Shown here piece after piece: positions 1-10,800 of a DNA stretch of 64,000 nucleotides. Position numbers and translations under genes: made by a program. The notes under the pieces were generated by a model that worked only from the letters and a program-made list of their open reading frames with translations, was not told the DNA's origin and made no database searches. This DNA is from Heterotrichella gracilis (taxonomy: Eukaryota > Sar > Xanthophyceae > Tribonematales > Xanthonemataceae). Numbering within the stretch: the first letter of the stretch is position 1; each line of letters starts with the position of its first letter. Where the stretch lies: NCBI GenBank assembly GCA_032358255.1, contig JAULBX010021853.1, forward strand, positions 1-64,000, written 5' to 3'.

Positions 1-245
1 GGGGGCGACTTGGGCGGTGGGGGTCTTTTCTTTGACGGTGGGGGTCTTTTCTTTGGGGGTGGGGGGAACTTGGGGGGTGGGGGGCTCTTCTTTTGTGGTG
101 GGGGCCTCTTCTTTTGTGGTGGGGGGCTCTTCTTTTGTGGTGGGGGGCTTTTCTTTTGTGATGGGGAGGACTTGGGGGGTGGGGACCTTTTCTTTGGTGG
201 CGGTGACTTGCGCGGGGGTGGTGGCCGTTTCTTGGGTGGGGCCTT
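1..245 (-). CDS. Pro/Thr/Lys/Glu heptad-repeat exon, cut by window edge
   Basis: Read on the minus strand, this GGGGTCTTTTCTTTG-like repeat gives an open frame of seven-residue units of the type TKEEPPT, TKEEAPT, TKEKTPT, with PQV and AQV spacers. The plus-strand reading is only Gly/Leu/Phe/Cys low complexity. An in-frame TGA lies upstream on the minus strand near position 300, and a possible acceptor (GCGAAG) lies near 245, so the exon would start about there and continue past position 1. Such Pro-Thr-Lys-Glu repeats occur in algal wall or linker proteins, but no domain is visible, so no function is assigned. It could instead be a non-coding minisatellite; the regular seven-codon period and lack of stops favour coding. 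Confidence 0.35.
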
Positions 246-2192
246 CGCACCTAGTAGTCCCCTGCCAATAGCAGCGGGTGCTGAGAGGGTCGAGTCATCG
301 CCCTCGCCTCGTGCTAGCCCTGCGGGTGCGGTTTCAGGTTAGGGTTTGGGCAGGGAGGTAGGGTTTCTGCTTGTGTGCTTTCAGGCGGAATGGGGTTGGG
401 AGGATCCTGTGTGTTCAAAGTAGGGTTTAGGGTGTGACATGCTGAACCCTAAACCCAAGCATGTGGCACCAGGTGAGTGCCTACACCACGCCCCCCACCC
501 GCATTGAGGCGGCTTGGCGCGACCCATCTTTTACCTGTGCACACCTGGCATGACCATCAGGGCGCCCCCGTTCACTCGACTCCACCCCAACCCACTATTG
601 CAACTGACCCAATGGGGCCCCATGTCAGGGCAAAGTATCCGCATTCCTTCTCCCCCCACACACCCACACACAATCCCTGGAGGCAGTGGGAGTCCCCCAC
701 CAACCCATGCGCTGCCAGCCACCCCCTGCTCCCCCCACACACTGCCCCCAGCCACCCCCCTGCCCCCAGTTGGCATGACCGGTGAGTCAGTCCGCCACCA
801 CCCATATACCAACACCCTCCCCTTCCAAATACCACCTGGTGTGTGACAACCCACCGCCCACCGGCCATGGTGGGTATAGACCGTGCTGCGCAGCCACTTA
901 CCCATCTATCTATCCGTGCTGTGCAGCCAATGTGGTGCAAACCTTGAGCTGTTCACCCCCCCGCCCCCACCAGCCCATGCCTCCCATAACCCTACCTTGG
1001 CTGTCCACCATCCCACCGGCACCAATCCTCCCCTTGGCCCCAGTCCCCGCCCCCGCCAACAGGAGCAGGCACAGGATGGCGGTGGGTGCCATGGCCATCA
1101 TAGTCCTCCTGGGCAACACCAAAGTACTGGGGATGCCAGCTTCTGGATGGGCGTCCTCCCCTCTAGACTTCAATCGCCAGCCGTTATTCACCTCTTTCCG
1201 CCACTGACCGAGCCCAAGCGCATGGGGTCCTCCCGGGCTGTGCCAGCTGTTCTGTCAAAAGGTGATGCCGTCGGGTTTGGCAATCGCCGACCCGCTTTGC
1301 AGCACCTAGCGCCGGCACCAATGCAATCAGAAGGGTGTGGATAGGGTACGCTTCCTGGGCGGGCGCTGATATGCCCACCGTTCGGGGGGAAAAAGGAGTA
1401 TTTGATTGCCAGGCTTGGTGTGCCACGTTGCGTTCACCGCCAACGAGTGATGAGGTGGCAACGCGCCGACACAGGCGTTGGCGTATAGCGGCAGTGCTTT
1501 CCCCCTCGGGGTTGGGATGGATAGGGTTGCCCAACACTTGATGGACAGCTAAGGACTACGAGTGGGCTTTTGCAGGCCAGAGGCCTGCCGAAACCCGTAC
1601 CATACCAAGCGTCGGACTCCGTGTACTGCCCGAATGAACCCTACTTTAGGGTTGGCCAGGCAGCTACCCAAGATTGCGCCGGTTCGACCTGCCGAACCGT
1701 TCGGTCAGACACAGCATCCTGTGAGGAGGCTGAATCAACAAACAGGGCCTGCAGCTTTAATTTACGAGCACGCCTGGCCCGTGCACACGTCGAGGCTGAT
1801 CAGGTGACAAGCCCAGGTGGAACCCTAGGGTTTTAAAACTGCATCCGCCCAGTAACTGTTGTCAATTGGCTAGGTCCTCCTAGCGACACAGCTGGTGTAG
1901 CAGTCAGCGTGTCTGAGTGGAAATCCTCGAAAACTATGCTCCGGTATGTTACAGCCGGTGCCCAAATAGAGTGCTGAAACTGCTGGATGGGCACCCACAT
2001 GGTTTGCACCACAATCGAACTGTCACAAGCCTTGCAATTCCTTGTGAATCAAGGCTTGTGACCCGCACAGAAATAAAGTGGAAGAAAGAAAAAATATTTT
2101 CTTGTTTGGAAAGGGAAGGCACAGATGGAACAAACAGGGTTTGTTTCAGAAGGCTAGGCACCAAACATGATTTAATCACAAGGCATACTATG

Positions 2193-2264
2193 CTATTAGC
2201 AGAAAGCTAGCTATTAGCAGAAAGCTAGCTATTAGCAGAAAGCTAGCTATTAGCAGAAAGCATA
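2193..2264. repeat. 18-bp tandem repeat, four copies
   Basis: The unit CTATTAGCAGAAAGCTAG is repeated head to tail four times with almost no divergence. There are no spacers, so it is a microsatellite/minisatellite and not a CRISPR array. Confidence 0.9.
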
Positions 2265-2489
2265 GCCTCCGCCCAAGACTGCCGGAAAACGTGTCTGTAG
2301 TGCGATCAGGGGCGTTCATTACAATATCCCCTTGTTGCTTCAGGACCAATAAACTGCAAATTTCAATACGTGTCCCTTGTGAAGGGTTTGGCTGGTCCCC
2401 GCTTGATACCCCAGTGGGATGCAGGGGAAAAAATGTTGATATCAGTTCAAACCTTGAAGGCACACAAACCCTTGGTCAATACCAGCTGC

Positions 2490-2527
2490 AAACCCTAAAC
2501 CCTAACCCTGACCCTAACCCTAAACCC
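2490..2527. repeat. Interstitial telomere-like CCCTAA/CCCTAAA block
   Basis: Five consecutive, slightly varying CCCTAAA, CCCTAA and CCCTGA units. The motif is the plant/green-algal telomere repeat in CA-rich orientation. Genes flank both sides, so this is not a chromosome end. Confidence 0.85.
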
Positions 2528-2565
2528 TTGTGGTGCACCCATGCATCATTCTCAGAACTTAAAAG

Positions 2566-2719
2566 CCAACCGTTGTACCATACACCCCTTGATCATACCC
2601 CTGACTTGATCGAGACCCCCATCGTGCTGTCCACCCCACTAGCGCCATCAATGCTGGTCATGTTAGCCACAACCTCTTCCATCTCTTCCACAACACTGCC
2701 CAGGTTAGTGGGGCGGCTG
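2566..2719 (-). pseudogene. Ghost copy of the last exon of the secreted-protein gene
   Basis: This is a near duplicate of 2763-2913 about 195 bp away, including the acceptor, the coding part (TNLGSVVEEMEEVVANMTSI) and the stop. It lacks one base just after its CAG acceptor, so splicing into it would put the exon out of frame. I take the 2789-2913 copy as functional. Confidence 0.75.
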
Positions 2720-2788
2720 GGATTCGAACCCCAGGTGCGCCCATTCTCCACAACGTGAAATTAACCCGTTGTACAATAAACCCCTTGA

Positions 2789-5700
2789 TCATACCCCGGA
2801 CTTGATGGACACACCCAGCGTGCTGTCCCCCATGCCAGTGCCATCAATGCTGGTCATGTTAGCCACAACCTCTTCCATCTCTTCCACAACACTGCCCAGG
2901 TTGGTGGGGCCGGCTGGGAAAAAGTTGAAACCCACGTGCGCCCTTGCCACATCCCCAAACAAATCCTCCCCTGCACGCCAATATAATCAAACAGTCAGTG
3001 AGTAAAATGAGAAAACAAGAAGGATGTGAGTGACTTAGTTGGCATGGATTGAGGAGGGGCCTTGTCTTTGCTTAGTATTGGACGGGTAATGGTTCCCCAA
3101 CACATCTACCCTATTCACCAGGGGGGTCTTTTTCCTCCCTGCTTGCGTACGCCTACACTCTTCGCTTACATGTGTGGTGCCTCCCCTTGAACATGGCCTG
3201 GATCGATGCTTGAACCGCCAGCTTAGTAGGGGGGGAGGGACTGTATTTTACGTACTATTTAATGAAACAAAGTCATCACCTGTGTGGTACTTCCCCTTGA
3301 ACATGGCCTGGCTCAGCGCCTGATCCGCCAGCTTGGTCCTCAGGAAGAGGGTGGCCACATTCTTGTCAAACACATTCTCGGCATAGAACAGGCGCTCATT
3401 CACCAGCACGTCGTGGCCAAGGGTCTCCATGACGATGGCGGTAAGGAGGTTGTTCACCCGCGCATTCTGCAAGTCCACATTGCATCATGTGACAATTAAA
3501 AGTGTTTCATCTTAACTGTATTTCCCCTTTTACATACAATTACATATAGACAAACATGTAATGGACTTGGATGGATTGGTAATTGTTCGATGTACCCATG
3601 GATACAGGTGGGCCAGGGTTAGGGTTGAGGAAGAGCAGCGTGGGTAAAGAGCCAACCCCCACCACCCATTCATTCCATCCCATTCCATTCCACTCCATTC
3701 CATTCCGTTCCGTTCCATTCCATTCTATTCCATTCTTTGCAGCCTGTCACACAGTGTCACACCCATGTCCTTACCTCCACGCTACACCCCAAACCCTGCA
3801 CCCTACCTGTGAATCCATGACCATCGCAATTGCAGCCGCCCAATCCGCAGCGGACACGTTGGACTGGATGCCCGCCAGAACCTGGGTGTACGCTGCAGAA
3901 GTCGAAAAGCAGCATTAAAAAAAGAAGGAAAAAACTGGCATTGGACGCTGCAAGGAGCGCAAGGGGGGGACATAGAGTGTGGCATGAATGCCAGGGATGC
4001 GCAGCCCTCCTGCCTTCTTTGCCGTGCAGATGAGCTAGTTGTGCCATTTTACATTAAAACCTGAATTTACCTTGCTTATCTACACAAGGGATGGTGTGCG
4101 TGTGGTGCACCTCCCTACCTGCAAAGTGCAGCTCCCCTGCCTTCCTCACCATGGACATGAGCTGGTCATGCATGGCGTACAGCCCCGAGGTGCACTTTTC
4201 GTAATTGAAGTCGGTCCCGTCGGAGCCAAACGCGTCCGATTGCACCTGTGGAAAAGGGGTCGGAGTGGGGTTGGATTAGTTGGGTGCGTGGCGTTGATGG
4301 TGCCCTGCTGCCCACTGGGTTGCAGCCCACAAAAGCCCCATGCAAACCCTAAAACCTAAGATAAGTTCCATTGCAGGCATAAACGCTGGTCCTGCACTGA
4401 GTAGAGGCCCAGGGTCGTAACTGAATTTGGTCCCGTCGGAGCTAACCGCATCCGATTGCGCCTGAATCCAAAATAAATCATTCACTCCCAAGCTGCCTGC
4501 ATATGCAATTTTGTGGGGGATGGGCAAAGGACTGCTGCAGCATATTCCCTGATGTGGCGGCTGGCCACGTGACTATCAGGTGGGCACAACATGCACCCCT
4601 TTTAGTTAGTTAGTTAGTTAGTTAGTTACATGCACCCCTTTTGCACTAGTCTTATTATACTACCTTTACCGTATTGCTATTGTTACATTTCCCACTGACC
4701 TGCAATGCCGCCGACAGCGCAGTGAGGCACATGTCCGACCCCTCCCCATCCAGGTTCTCAGAAGCCAGCGCCATGTCAGCAAGGCTGGACACATCCCCCG
4801 GGAAGTTCTGGAAGGTCTTGGGGATGGGGGCACCTTGTTTCTGCGCGCAGGAAAAGGGGATTAGTTTTGAAAAACGACGAGAAAAGAGGAAAAGGTGACC
4901 GTCAAATACCGTTATTACACACAGGGCTGGTGAGGTCAGTGTACTGCTATAGGTGTAGGACTTAGGTCAATGGGTGCGGGTGCACACGCATTGCGCTCGT
5001 TGTACTGATCCAAGGTGGATTTCATATACCAGGTTGCCTTCTCCAGTTACTCTTTGGATATTGTTTTGATGTCAGGTTTGGGATCTAGACATAAGGCTCC
5101 ACGGTTGCTTTCAGGGTTGCTTAGGCTACTTCTTACCTGCAGCTCGCAGATGCTGAACAGGCCAATGGAGGCATGTGCGCACGCCTTAAGCTCATTGTAC
5201 TGATCCAAAGGAATCTCATACTCCCCGGTCCAGTTGCCCTTTTGTATCGTGTGCACCTTGTTGTTTTCGAGCACCAGGATGAGGGGCTGGCTGGCATAGG
5301 TGATGTTTTTCTCGGTTTCGTATTTTCGCAGGAAGATGGTGTTCATCCCCGCAAAGGTGTTTGCATCCCCGGCCTGTGTGGGGTCTACCAGGTATGCGGA
5401 AACGGGGAGGAAACATGCACCTGCAAGGGGGCGGGTGGTGGGTGGGAGGTGGGTGGGAAAATGCGGCTGCCTGCAAATCAAAGGGAGGGAAACGGTGTGT
5501 GCATTGGGGTTCATTCTAGATAAATGCTGGGCCATTATGGAGGTGTGGTAAGGGTGAAGGTGCGTAACACCCAAGGGTGTAGGTGGTGTGAACAGTGACC
5601 CACCAGATGTTGGGTTTCATTAGGGTTTTGACTTTGGATTACGACTGCCTACACACAGGCAGTGGCATCAGCAGGTTCGGGGTTTGAGAGCTGCTTATTT

Positions 5701-5792
5701 GGCGCAGGGCATGGGTTAGGGTTTGAAGGTTCGTCATTTAGGGTTGTCTGCTGCTTACCTACAAGGGCTGGCAGCAGCAGCAGGAGGTTCAT
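2789..5792 (-). CDS. Putative secreted protein, family not recognised (7 exons)
   Basis: Exons, all phase-consistent: 5792-5759, 5420-5137, 4840-4700, 4245-4119, 3892-3807, 3466-3280, 2913-2789 (TGA at 2791-2789). The predicted protein is 327 aa. I chose the ATG at 5792 because it opens a textbook signal peptide (MNLLLLLPALVGACFLPVSA) in a good context (CCAACCATGA). An in-frame ATG at 5903 would add 37 residues, burying the hydrophobic stretch. The mature part has a sequon-rich early region (NIT, NWT), a YNELKACAHA motif, six or so cysteines, and a helical C-terminal half ending in a VVEEMEEVVANM helix. I do not recognise the family, so no reaction is proposed. Ghost copies of four of its exons lie in its introns or 3' flank. 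The exact start is the least certain part. Confidence 0.75.
3169..3228 (-). pseudogene. Ghost copy of exon 3466-3280 (3' part)
   Basis: The stretch GAACATGGCCTGGATCGATG and its surroundings repeat 3290-3345, where the coding strand reads LADQALSQAMFKG. The copy contains an extra in-frame change to a stop (CTTGAACCG versus CTGATCCG read in reverse) and lies in the intron before the last exon. Confidence 0.65.
3668..3738. repeat. CATTC pentanucleotide microsatellite
   Basis: About fourteen CATTC/CGTTC units with a few substitutions, inside an intron of the secreted-protein gene. Confidence 0.9.
4402..4463 (-). pseudogene. Ghost copy of exon 4245-4119 (5' part)
   Basis: With its own CAG acceptor it reads AQSDAVSSDGTKFSYD, against VQSDAFGSDGTDFNYE in the accepted exon. 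The similarity ends after about 20 codons and no donor follows. It could serve as a decoy acceptor, but not as a complete exon. Confidence 0.7.
4603..4628. repeat. TTAG tetranucleotide microsatellite
   Basis: Six head-to-tail TTAG units, flanked by two copies of ACATGCACCCCTTTT. The unit resembles but is not the TTTAGGG telomere motif. It is intronic. Confidence 0.85.
4985..5045 (-). pseudogene. Ghost copy of part of exon 5420-5137
   Basis: The stretch matching TTGTACTGATCCAA plus flanks resembles 5174-5235 (coding strand EYEIPLDQYNELKACAH). It sits about 190 bp downstream in the following intron, is more diverged than other ghosts, and has no clear splice sites. Confidence 0.55.
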
Positions 5793-5903
5793 GGTTGGCA
5801 AGGGGGTAACGACGCTGGTTGGGATGAGCAGCTGTGCTTTGGCTGAGAGCTTCTGATCAAACTGTGTCCAAAGTCTGAAACCCTTGTTAGGGTCGTGCGG
5901 CAT

Positions 5904-7590
5904 CCAGCGCCGACAACTGTGGGTGCCCGATTGTGCAAGTCAGGTGTGGAGGTGGCCCGCTGGTGGAACCCTAGGCTGGGCTTGTCTGCAGCAGGCTGCG
6001 CAGGGGAGATATTGGATGGAATGTGGTTACGGGAAGGGAACTGTAGGTTGGGGGACTGGGGGCTGTGGAGGATGGTGGGGTCCCTGGTGGTGGTGGTGGT
6101 GGTGGTGGGCTGCTGGAGCTGGGAGGTGGTGGGGATCCTGCGGGGCGAGCAGGGTTAACTTAAAAACCCCACTGAAACCCTTGAGCGCATGGCTTGACGT
6201 CAGCAAAGACGACCCTGACAGGTGTAACCCTATGGAAACCCTAGCGCATGGTGTGACCCCAGTGAAGGCTACCACCACAGCTGCCAGTGGTGGTGCTACC
6301 AGCCGTGCACGTCCATAAAGTATCCATGCAAGGCTGTAAAGCCGCGTAGGTATTTGGCGTTGGGTGTTGGATGAAGGTTGGTGTGGGCTGGTGCAGAGGT
6401 CCCTGAGTGAAAAGGTTTCAAAAACACTGCACACTTGACACCTAAGGCAGTGGCGCCTTGGACAGGGTTTTTGATGCAGCAAAAGTGTGTGGCTGCATAG
6501 CTGATCGCGAGTGTTGCCCAACGCTTCGTCTGCAGGGTGAGTGAAGTGGCAGTTGCACGTGCGGTGGACTGTCTGCCACGTGGGGTGCATGCATAAGGAG
6601 GCTAGCCAATCTGGTCCCACTAGCGCACTTTCACTGCCGCCGCACGTAACAGGCTGAACAAAGTGTTTTGGACACTAACAAGGTGTAGGAAAGAGATCAG
6701 GGTGGGGTGTTCTCATGTCAAGCTCGCCACCCACGTGAACCCAACAACACCAATCGCCCACAATGCCACGGGGTTACAACGCCAAGACACATGATAGGTT
6801 GACGAGCTATTTACAGCAGAAAGTACGAACCTGCATTCTGTGGTCCTTACCTTGAAGCAGCACGGGGTTTCTGTGGTCTAGGCTGCGCCCTGCTTGCACC
6901 CCTGGCCAGGTTACCACAAAGCACGTTGACACCTCGGTGTTGAAAGCAGGCGAGTTTAAGGAGAGGGATCCTTTTTATCTTCGTGCGGTCAGCGGTCAGC
7001 TGTCGTTTAAACACAAGTGATCCCTTGCAGTATCAGGTCGAGAGAGAAAAACACGGTTGAACTCAATGATTTTTAGGAATTGTTTTTGTGAAATATAACA
7101 AAACATATTTCATTTTAATTTCTATGTTGGTTTGTAAAAGTGCTTTTACAGCAAATATCTGCAGATGAGGTAGCTGCCAGCAGGCTTGTGCCACGAAGCC
7201 CTTCTGGTGCGTGGGCACTACGTGCATGTACATGTGCTTAGGAAGCTTCGTTACAGTGTACATGTCATGCTTCTCCGAAGCACAGGCCGACCAGTAAACT
7301 CAGTGCCGCCAGTTCAGAGCCAAGGGTTCAGGTCTAGGGTTGCACCATCTAGCCCTGGCACGCCGGACGATTGCTGCAAGTGCAGCTGCACCGTTCCTGG
7401 ATTATCTGGATGCAACCATGCAAAACCTGCTGAAGTGAATCTGCTCAGAGTCTACTGTCCAGAGCTTTAAAAAGCCAGTCTCAGCCTTGCGGCTAGGTAA
7501 TACGAAAAAATAAGCATAATGATCAGTTCAGGTGTACATGGAAACAAGTAAACATACTTAAGGTTTACCACAGAAGATAAAAAATTATTT
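5904..7590. other. Spacer between secreted-protein gene and lipase gene
   Basis: No recognisable gene. The 197-codon minus-strand frame at 6027-6620 includes a (TGG)n-derived poly-His tract and has no domain. It holds telomere-like words (about 6160-6245) and an AT-rich stretch at 7050-7160. The 5' control region of the secreted-protein gene would lie at its left end. Confidence 0.5.
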
Positions 7591-7689
7591 TAAAGTCCTC
7601 CTGGACAGACGCTCAAGCCCCAGCTCCTTCCACATGCCAAAATCGCATTCAGCCTTGCAAAATCCTCATCTGACAGCCCCTCTGTCACC

Positions 7690-7760
7690 CGGTGGTCTGG
7701 CTCTTGCTTGCTTGCCGCTCCAGCCACCCTAACCTCCAGTGAGAAAGGCTGATGGGCTCT
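7690..7760 (-). pseudogene. Ghost copy of the lipase last exon
   Basis: On the minus strand it reads SLEVRVAGAASKQEPDH, against SLEVLVAAAATKEQQAIG in the true last exon (7974-7881). It stays open for about 30 further codons, so an alternative C-terminus is conceivable. It lies just downstream of the accepted stop. Confidence 0.6.
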
Positions 7761-7880
7761 AGGTTCTTCATTGAAACCCCTTGTGTACAATTGGCTGGAG
7801 ATCGGAAGGAGAAAAGTGTGCATCTCGCTCCCCCCAGTTCCAAAAGTTGTCGCCAATGCTGGGGGTCCAAACGCTCCAGC

Positions 7881-10800
7881 TCACCCGATGGCCTGCTGCT
7901 CCTTGGTTGCCGCTGCAGCCACCAGGACCTCCAGCGAGGATAGGTAGTTGGGCTCAAGGTGCTCCATGATTGCGCTGCACCCAGCAAGGAACATAGGTAC
8001 AAGCAGGTTCGGCTTCAAAGGTTGAATTCAAAGCTGCGCTTTGCGCAGCAAGGAGGGATGGAGGGAGGAGTGACAGATAGGGTTCAGGTGCAGGGACCCT
8101 TAGGGTTTTAGGTGGCAGCTGGTCCATCACCGGGATTAGGGATCAGGGTTCATGTAGATTCAGGGACTTTCAGGGTTTAGGGGGTTAGGGTTTAGGGGTT
8201 CAGGTTTTTGGTGCCTCACCTGCCATCTGCCAGCGTGTTCATCATGTCTATCTCCTGATCCAGGATTTGTTGCAGGGGGGAAAACGCAGAGGGCGCCTGG
8301 GCAGCCAGCGCCTCCAATGCTTCCTACATCAAGGGGTTTGCGATTAGGTGTGTATGTAGGTACCGTGCGCAATCCGGATGTGCATGCAGGTGGGCAATCC
8401 TGGGTATGCGCGACATAACCTGCAGTATGTGCAATCAATTGTGCCACCGACTGCACTATCTGTCAGCAAATCCCTGGGCATGCAAACTGCAGTTAGTGCA
8501 GCATCCAACAAAATGCAGCTCCTGCCCGCCGACCCATCACATGCTTTACGGTTTCCTACAACAGGGTTTAGGATTTGCTTACCTGCAGGCTACCCACCGC
8601 TCCCGCCACATCCTCAAATCGCAGGTTGGCCAGGTCAACACCCTCGCCAAACCCTACCATAGGGTTTACACTCTGCTCCAGCTCCTGCCTGGCTTGGTCC
8701 ACCAGGGCAGTCAGTGCGGATATGTCCTTGCCGTCTAACAAATCACGATCATTACCTGCAAACCAATTTGACTTTGCACTAAACACCTCTGTTTCATCAA
8801 AGTAACAGGGGGGCCATAATCAAACGGCCCTCACCAACCACCAGATGCATCCAACATGTATAAAAAGTGGACCCAAATGCCCCCATGGCACACTGAACGC
8901 GTGCAAATGCACTCCGTTAACCCCTCTCTCACCATCCACAAAGTGCACGCCCCCCTCCCCATCCACCGCCACCGCCCTGCCCACGTGCTTGTAGCCAAGC
9001 AGCCGAGGGACACTTGTCACAATGTCGCGTGTGTTTGCGAACCGCCAGGTGTCGGGCACCAGCGCGTTGTACTCCTGGACGAAAACCCTGTTGCCAACCC
9101 TAGGAGAGCCGTAGTTGTACATGGTGACGCGGGGAGGGGAGGGCCCAGGCCACCTGCGAATTGTGGTAATACAGGGATTTAGGGGCCAGAGTGCAGGCCC
9201 TGCAGGGTTGTGGCTTGGAGTTTAGGGTGTTCTCAAAGCGGCTGGTGTCGGGCATTGGAGTGTTGTACTCCTGGACGAAAACCTGTTGCCAACCCTAGAG
9301 GAGCCATAGTTGTACATGGTGACGGGGGGAGGGGAGGACACAGGCCACCTGTCAAAGGGGGAGGGTTTAGGGTTTAGGGACTAGACGGGCTCTATGGTGT
9401 ATTCATTAGGGTTCAGCTTTTTCTCTAGGTTAGGGTAGCACCCCACCTGCGCCCGGCCACATCGTATGCACACAATGTGGCCAGGCCGCCACACAAGGAG
9501 TGCCCAGTCACAAACAGGGACCAGGGGTTAGGGTTTTCACCAAGGGAGAAAAGGGAAAAGGCCTGAAACTCTAGGGTATTAGGATAACCCCCACACCTGC
9601 GGTCCGCCAGCTCATATGCACACAGCGTGGCCAGGGCGCCACCCAGCGAGTGCCCTGCCACAACCACCTGCCACCCCCCTTGCAATTTTTAGCGTTTAAG
9701 GTTTTTGCAGGAAGTGGAGGGCGTAGGATACCTGCATAAACCCCAGAGCATTGGGATGACCCCTCACCTGCGGTCGGCCAGCTCGTACGCACACAGCGTG
9801 GCCAGGGCGCCACCCAGCGAGTGCCCAGTCACAAACAGCCGCCACTCCCCTGGATCCTTGGCCATCACCTCTCCCACCACAGACATCAGACGGGCTCGGA
9901 CGCTGTCGTAGCCTTGCAGGAACCCCGAGTGAACCTGCGCAAAACGGAAAATGTGAAAGGGGAGCGTTCCCACCAGTCCACGGTAAGTATGATGCATGGT
10001 ATTTAATCAGGGGTCATTTATATTGTTAGAATGACTTAAATTACCCTCAATCCTAACCTGCCACGGCATGTTTACAACAGCATAGACACCTCGTCATGTG
10101 TTTTCATTTTATGAAGTGTAGGGTGGACCACGTTTTAGCAAACTCTGTGTATTACAGGTAAGCCACTCCCTAAAATATACTTAGGGTGACTCACCCAGGC
10201 GTCATCCTCCGATGGTGTGATCGGTTGTGATGACTCCGCTGCCTGCTGCCCCACCGATCCAAACAGGCTCGATGCGGCTGCCAAGATGTCACCAGGGCCG
10301 GACCATGATGAGGGGGCAGGGGGGGGGTCAGAGGGCTGCAAAATGGGGAAGTACATGGAGTCATCCGCAGCATGTGACATGTACATGCTCATTTACATGA
10401 TTGTGCAGTTGACGTACTTTATAATCTAGGTGCACAAAGCTGCAGCGCTGCCAATTACTGGCTGCTACAACGCATTTGCGAGGTTTGCAGGAATGCCTCC
10501 CAAATCCCCACAAAAATCCTCACCATGAGGATAACTGCCCCGGTGCGCACCCGCTCCGCGTTGAAGGGGGTAGGTATCATGTTGAGGCCGGTCAGAACGC
10601 CCTCTTCCCAAACCCCTCCCAATTTCAACTCAGGGCCTGCTTGTAACGCATCAACCCCTCCTCACAGAACCTCTCCCAAATCCCCACAGGCACCCTTACC
10701 ATGAGGCTGACTGCCCCGCTGCGCACCCGCTCCGCGTTGAAGGGGGCTGGCACCATGTTGAGGTCAGTGAGGAAATCCTGGATCTTGACTTGTTCGGTGC

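Larger units (their letters stand above)
246..2560. other. Spacer with no recognisable gene
   Basis: Open frames here are short, on both strands, and without any domain I recognise. TTTAGGG-like words occur near 340-450. An 18-bp tandem repeat sits at 2193-2264 and a CCCTAA-rich block at 2490-2527. The far end (about 2300-2560) would be the downstream flank of the minus-strand secreted-protein gene. Confidence 0.5.

Noticed and set aside
10-342. Plus-strand Gly/Leu/Phe/Cys-rich open frame
   Set aside because: It starts at TTG and is the mirror of the Pro/Thr/Lys/Glu frame on the minus strand, which is the more protein-like reading.
2193-2264. Possible CRISPR-like array
   Set aside because: The 18-bp units abut without spacers and the genome is eukaryotic; it is a simple tandem repeat.
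2490-2527. Chromosome end (true telomere)
   Set aside because: The block is short, degenerate and flanked by genes; similar words occur throughout the window.
6027-6620. 197-codon minus-strand frame
   Set aside because: It contains a poly-His run produced by a TGG microsatellite and shows no domain or splice partners.
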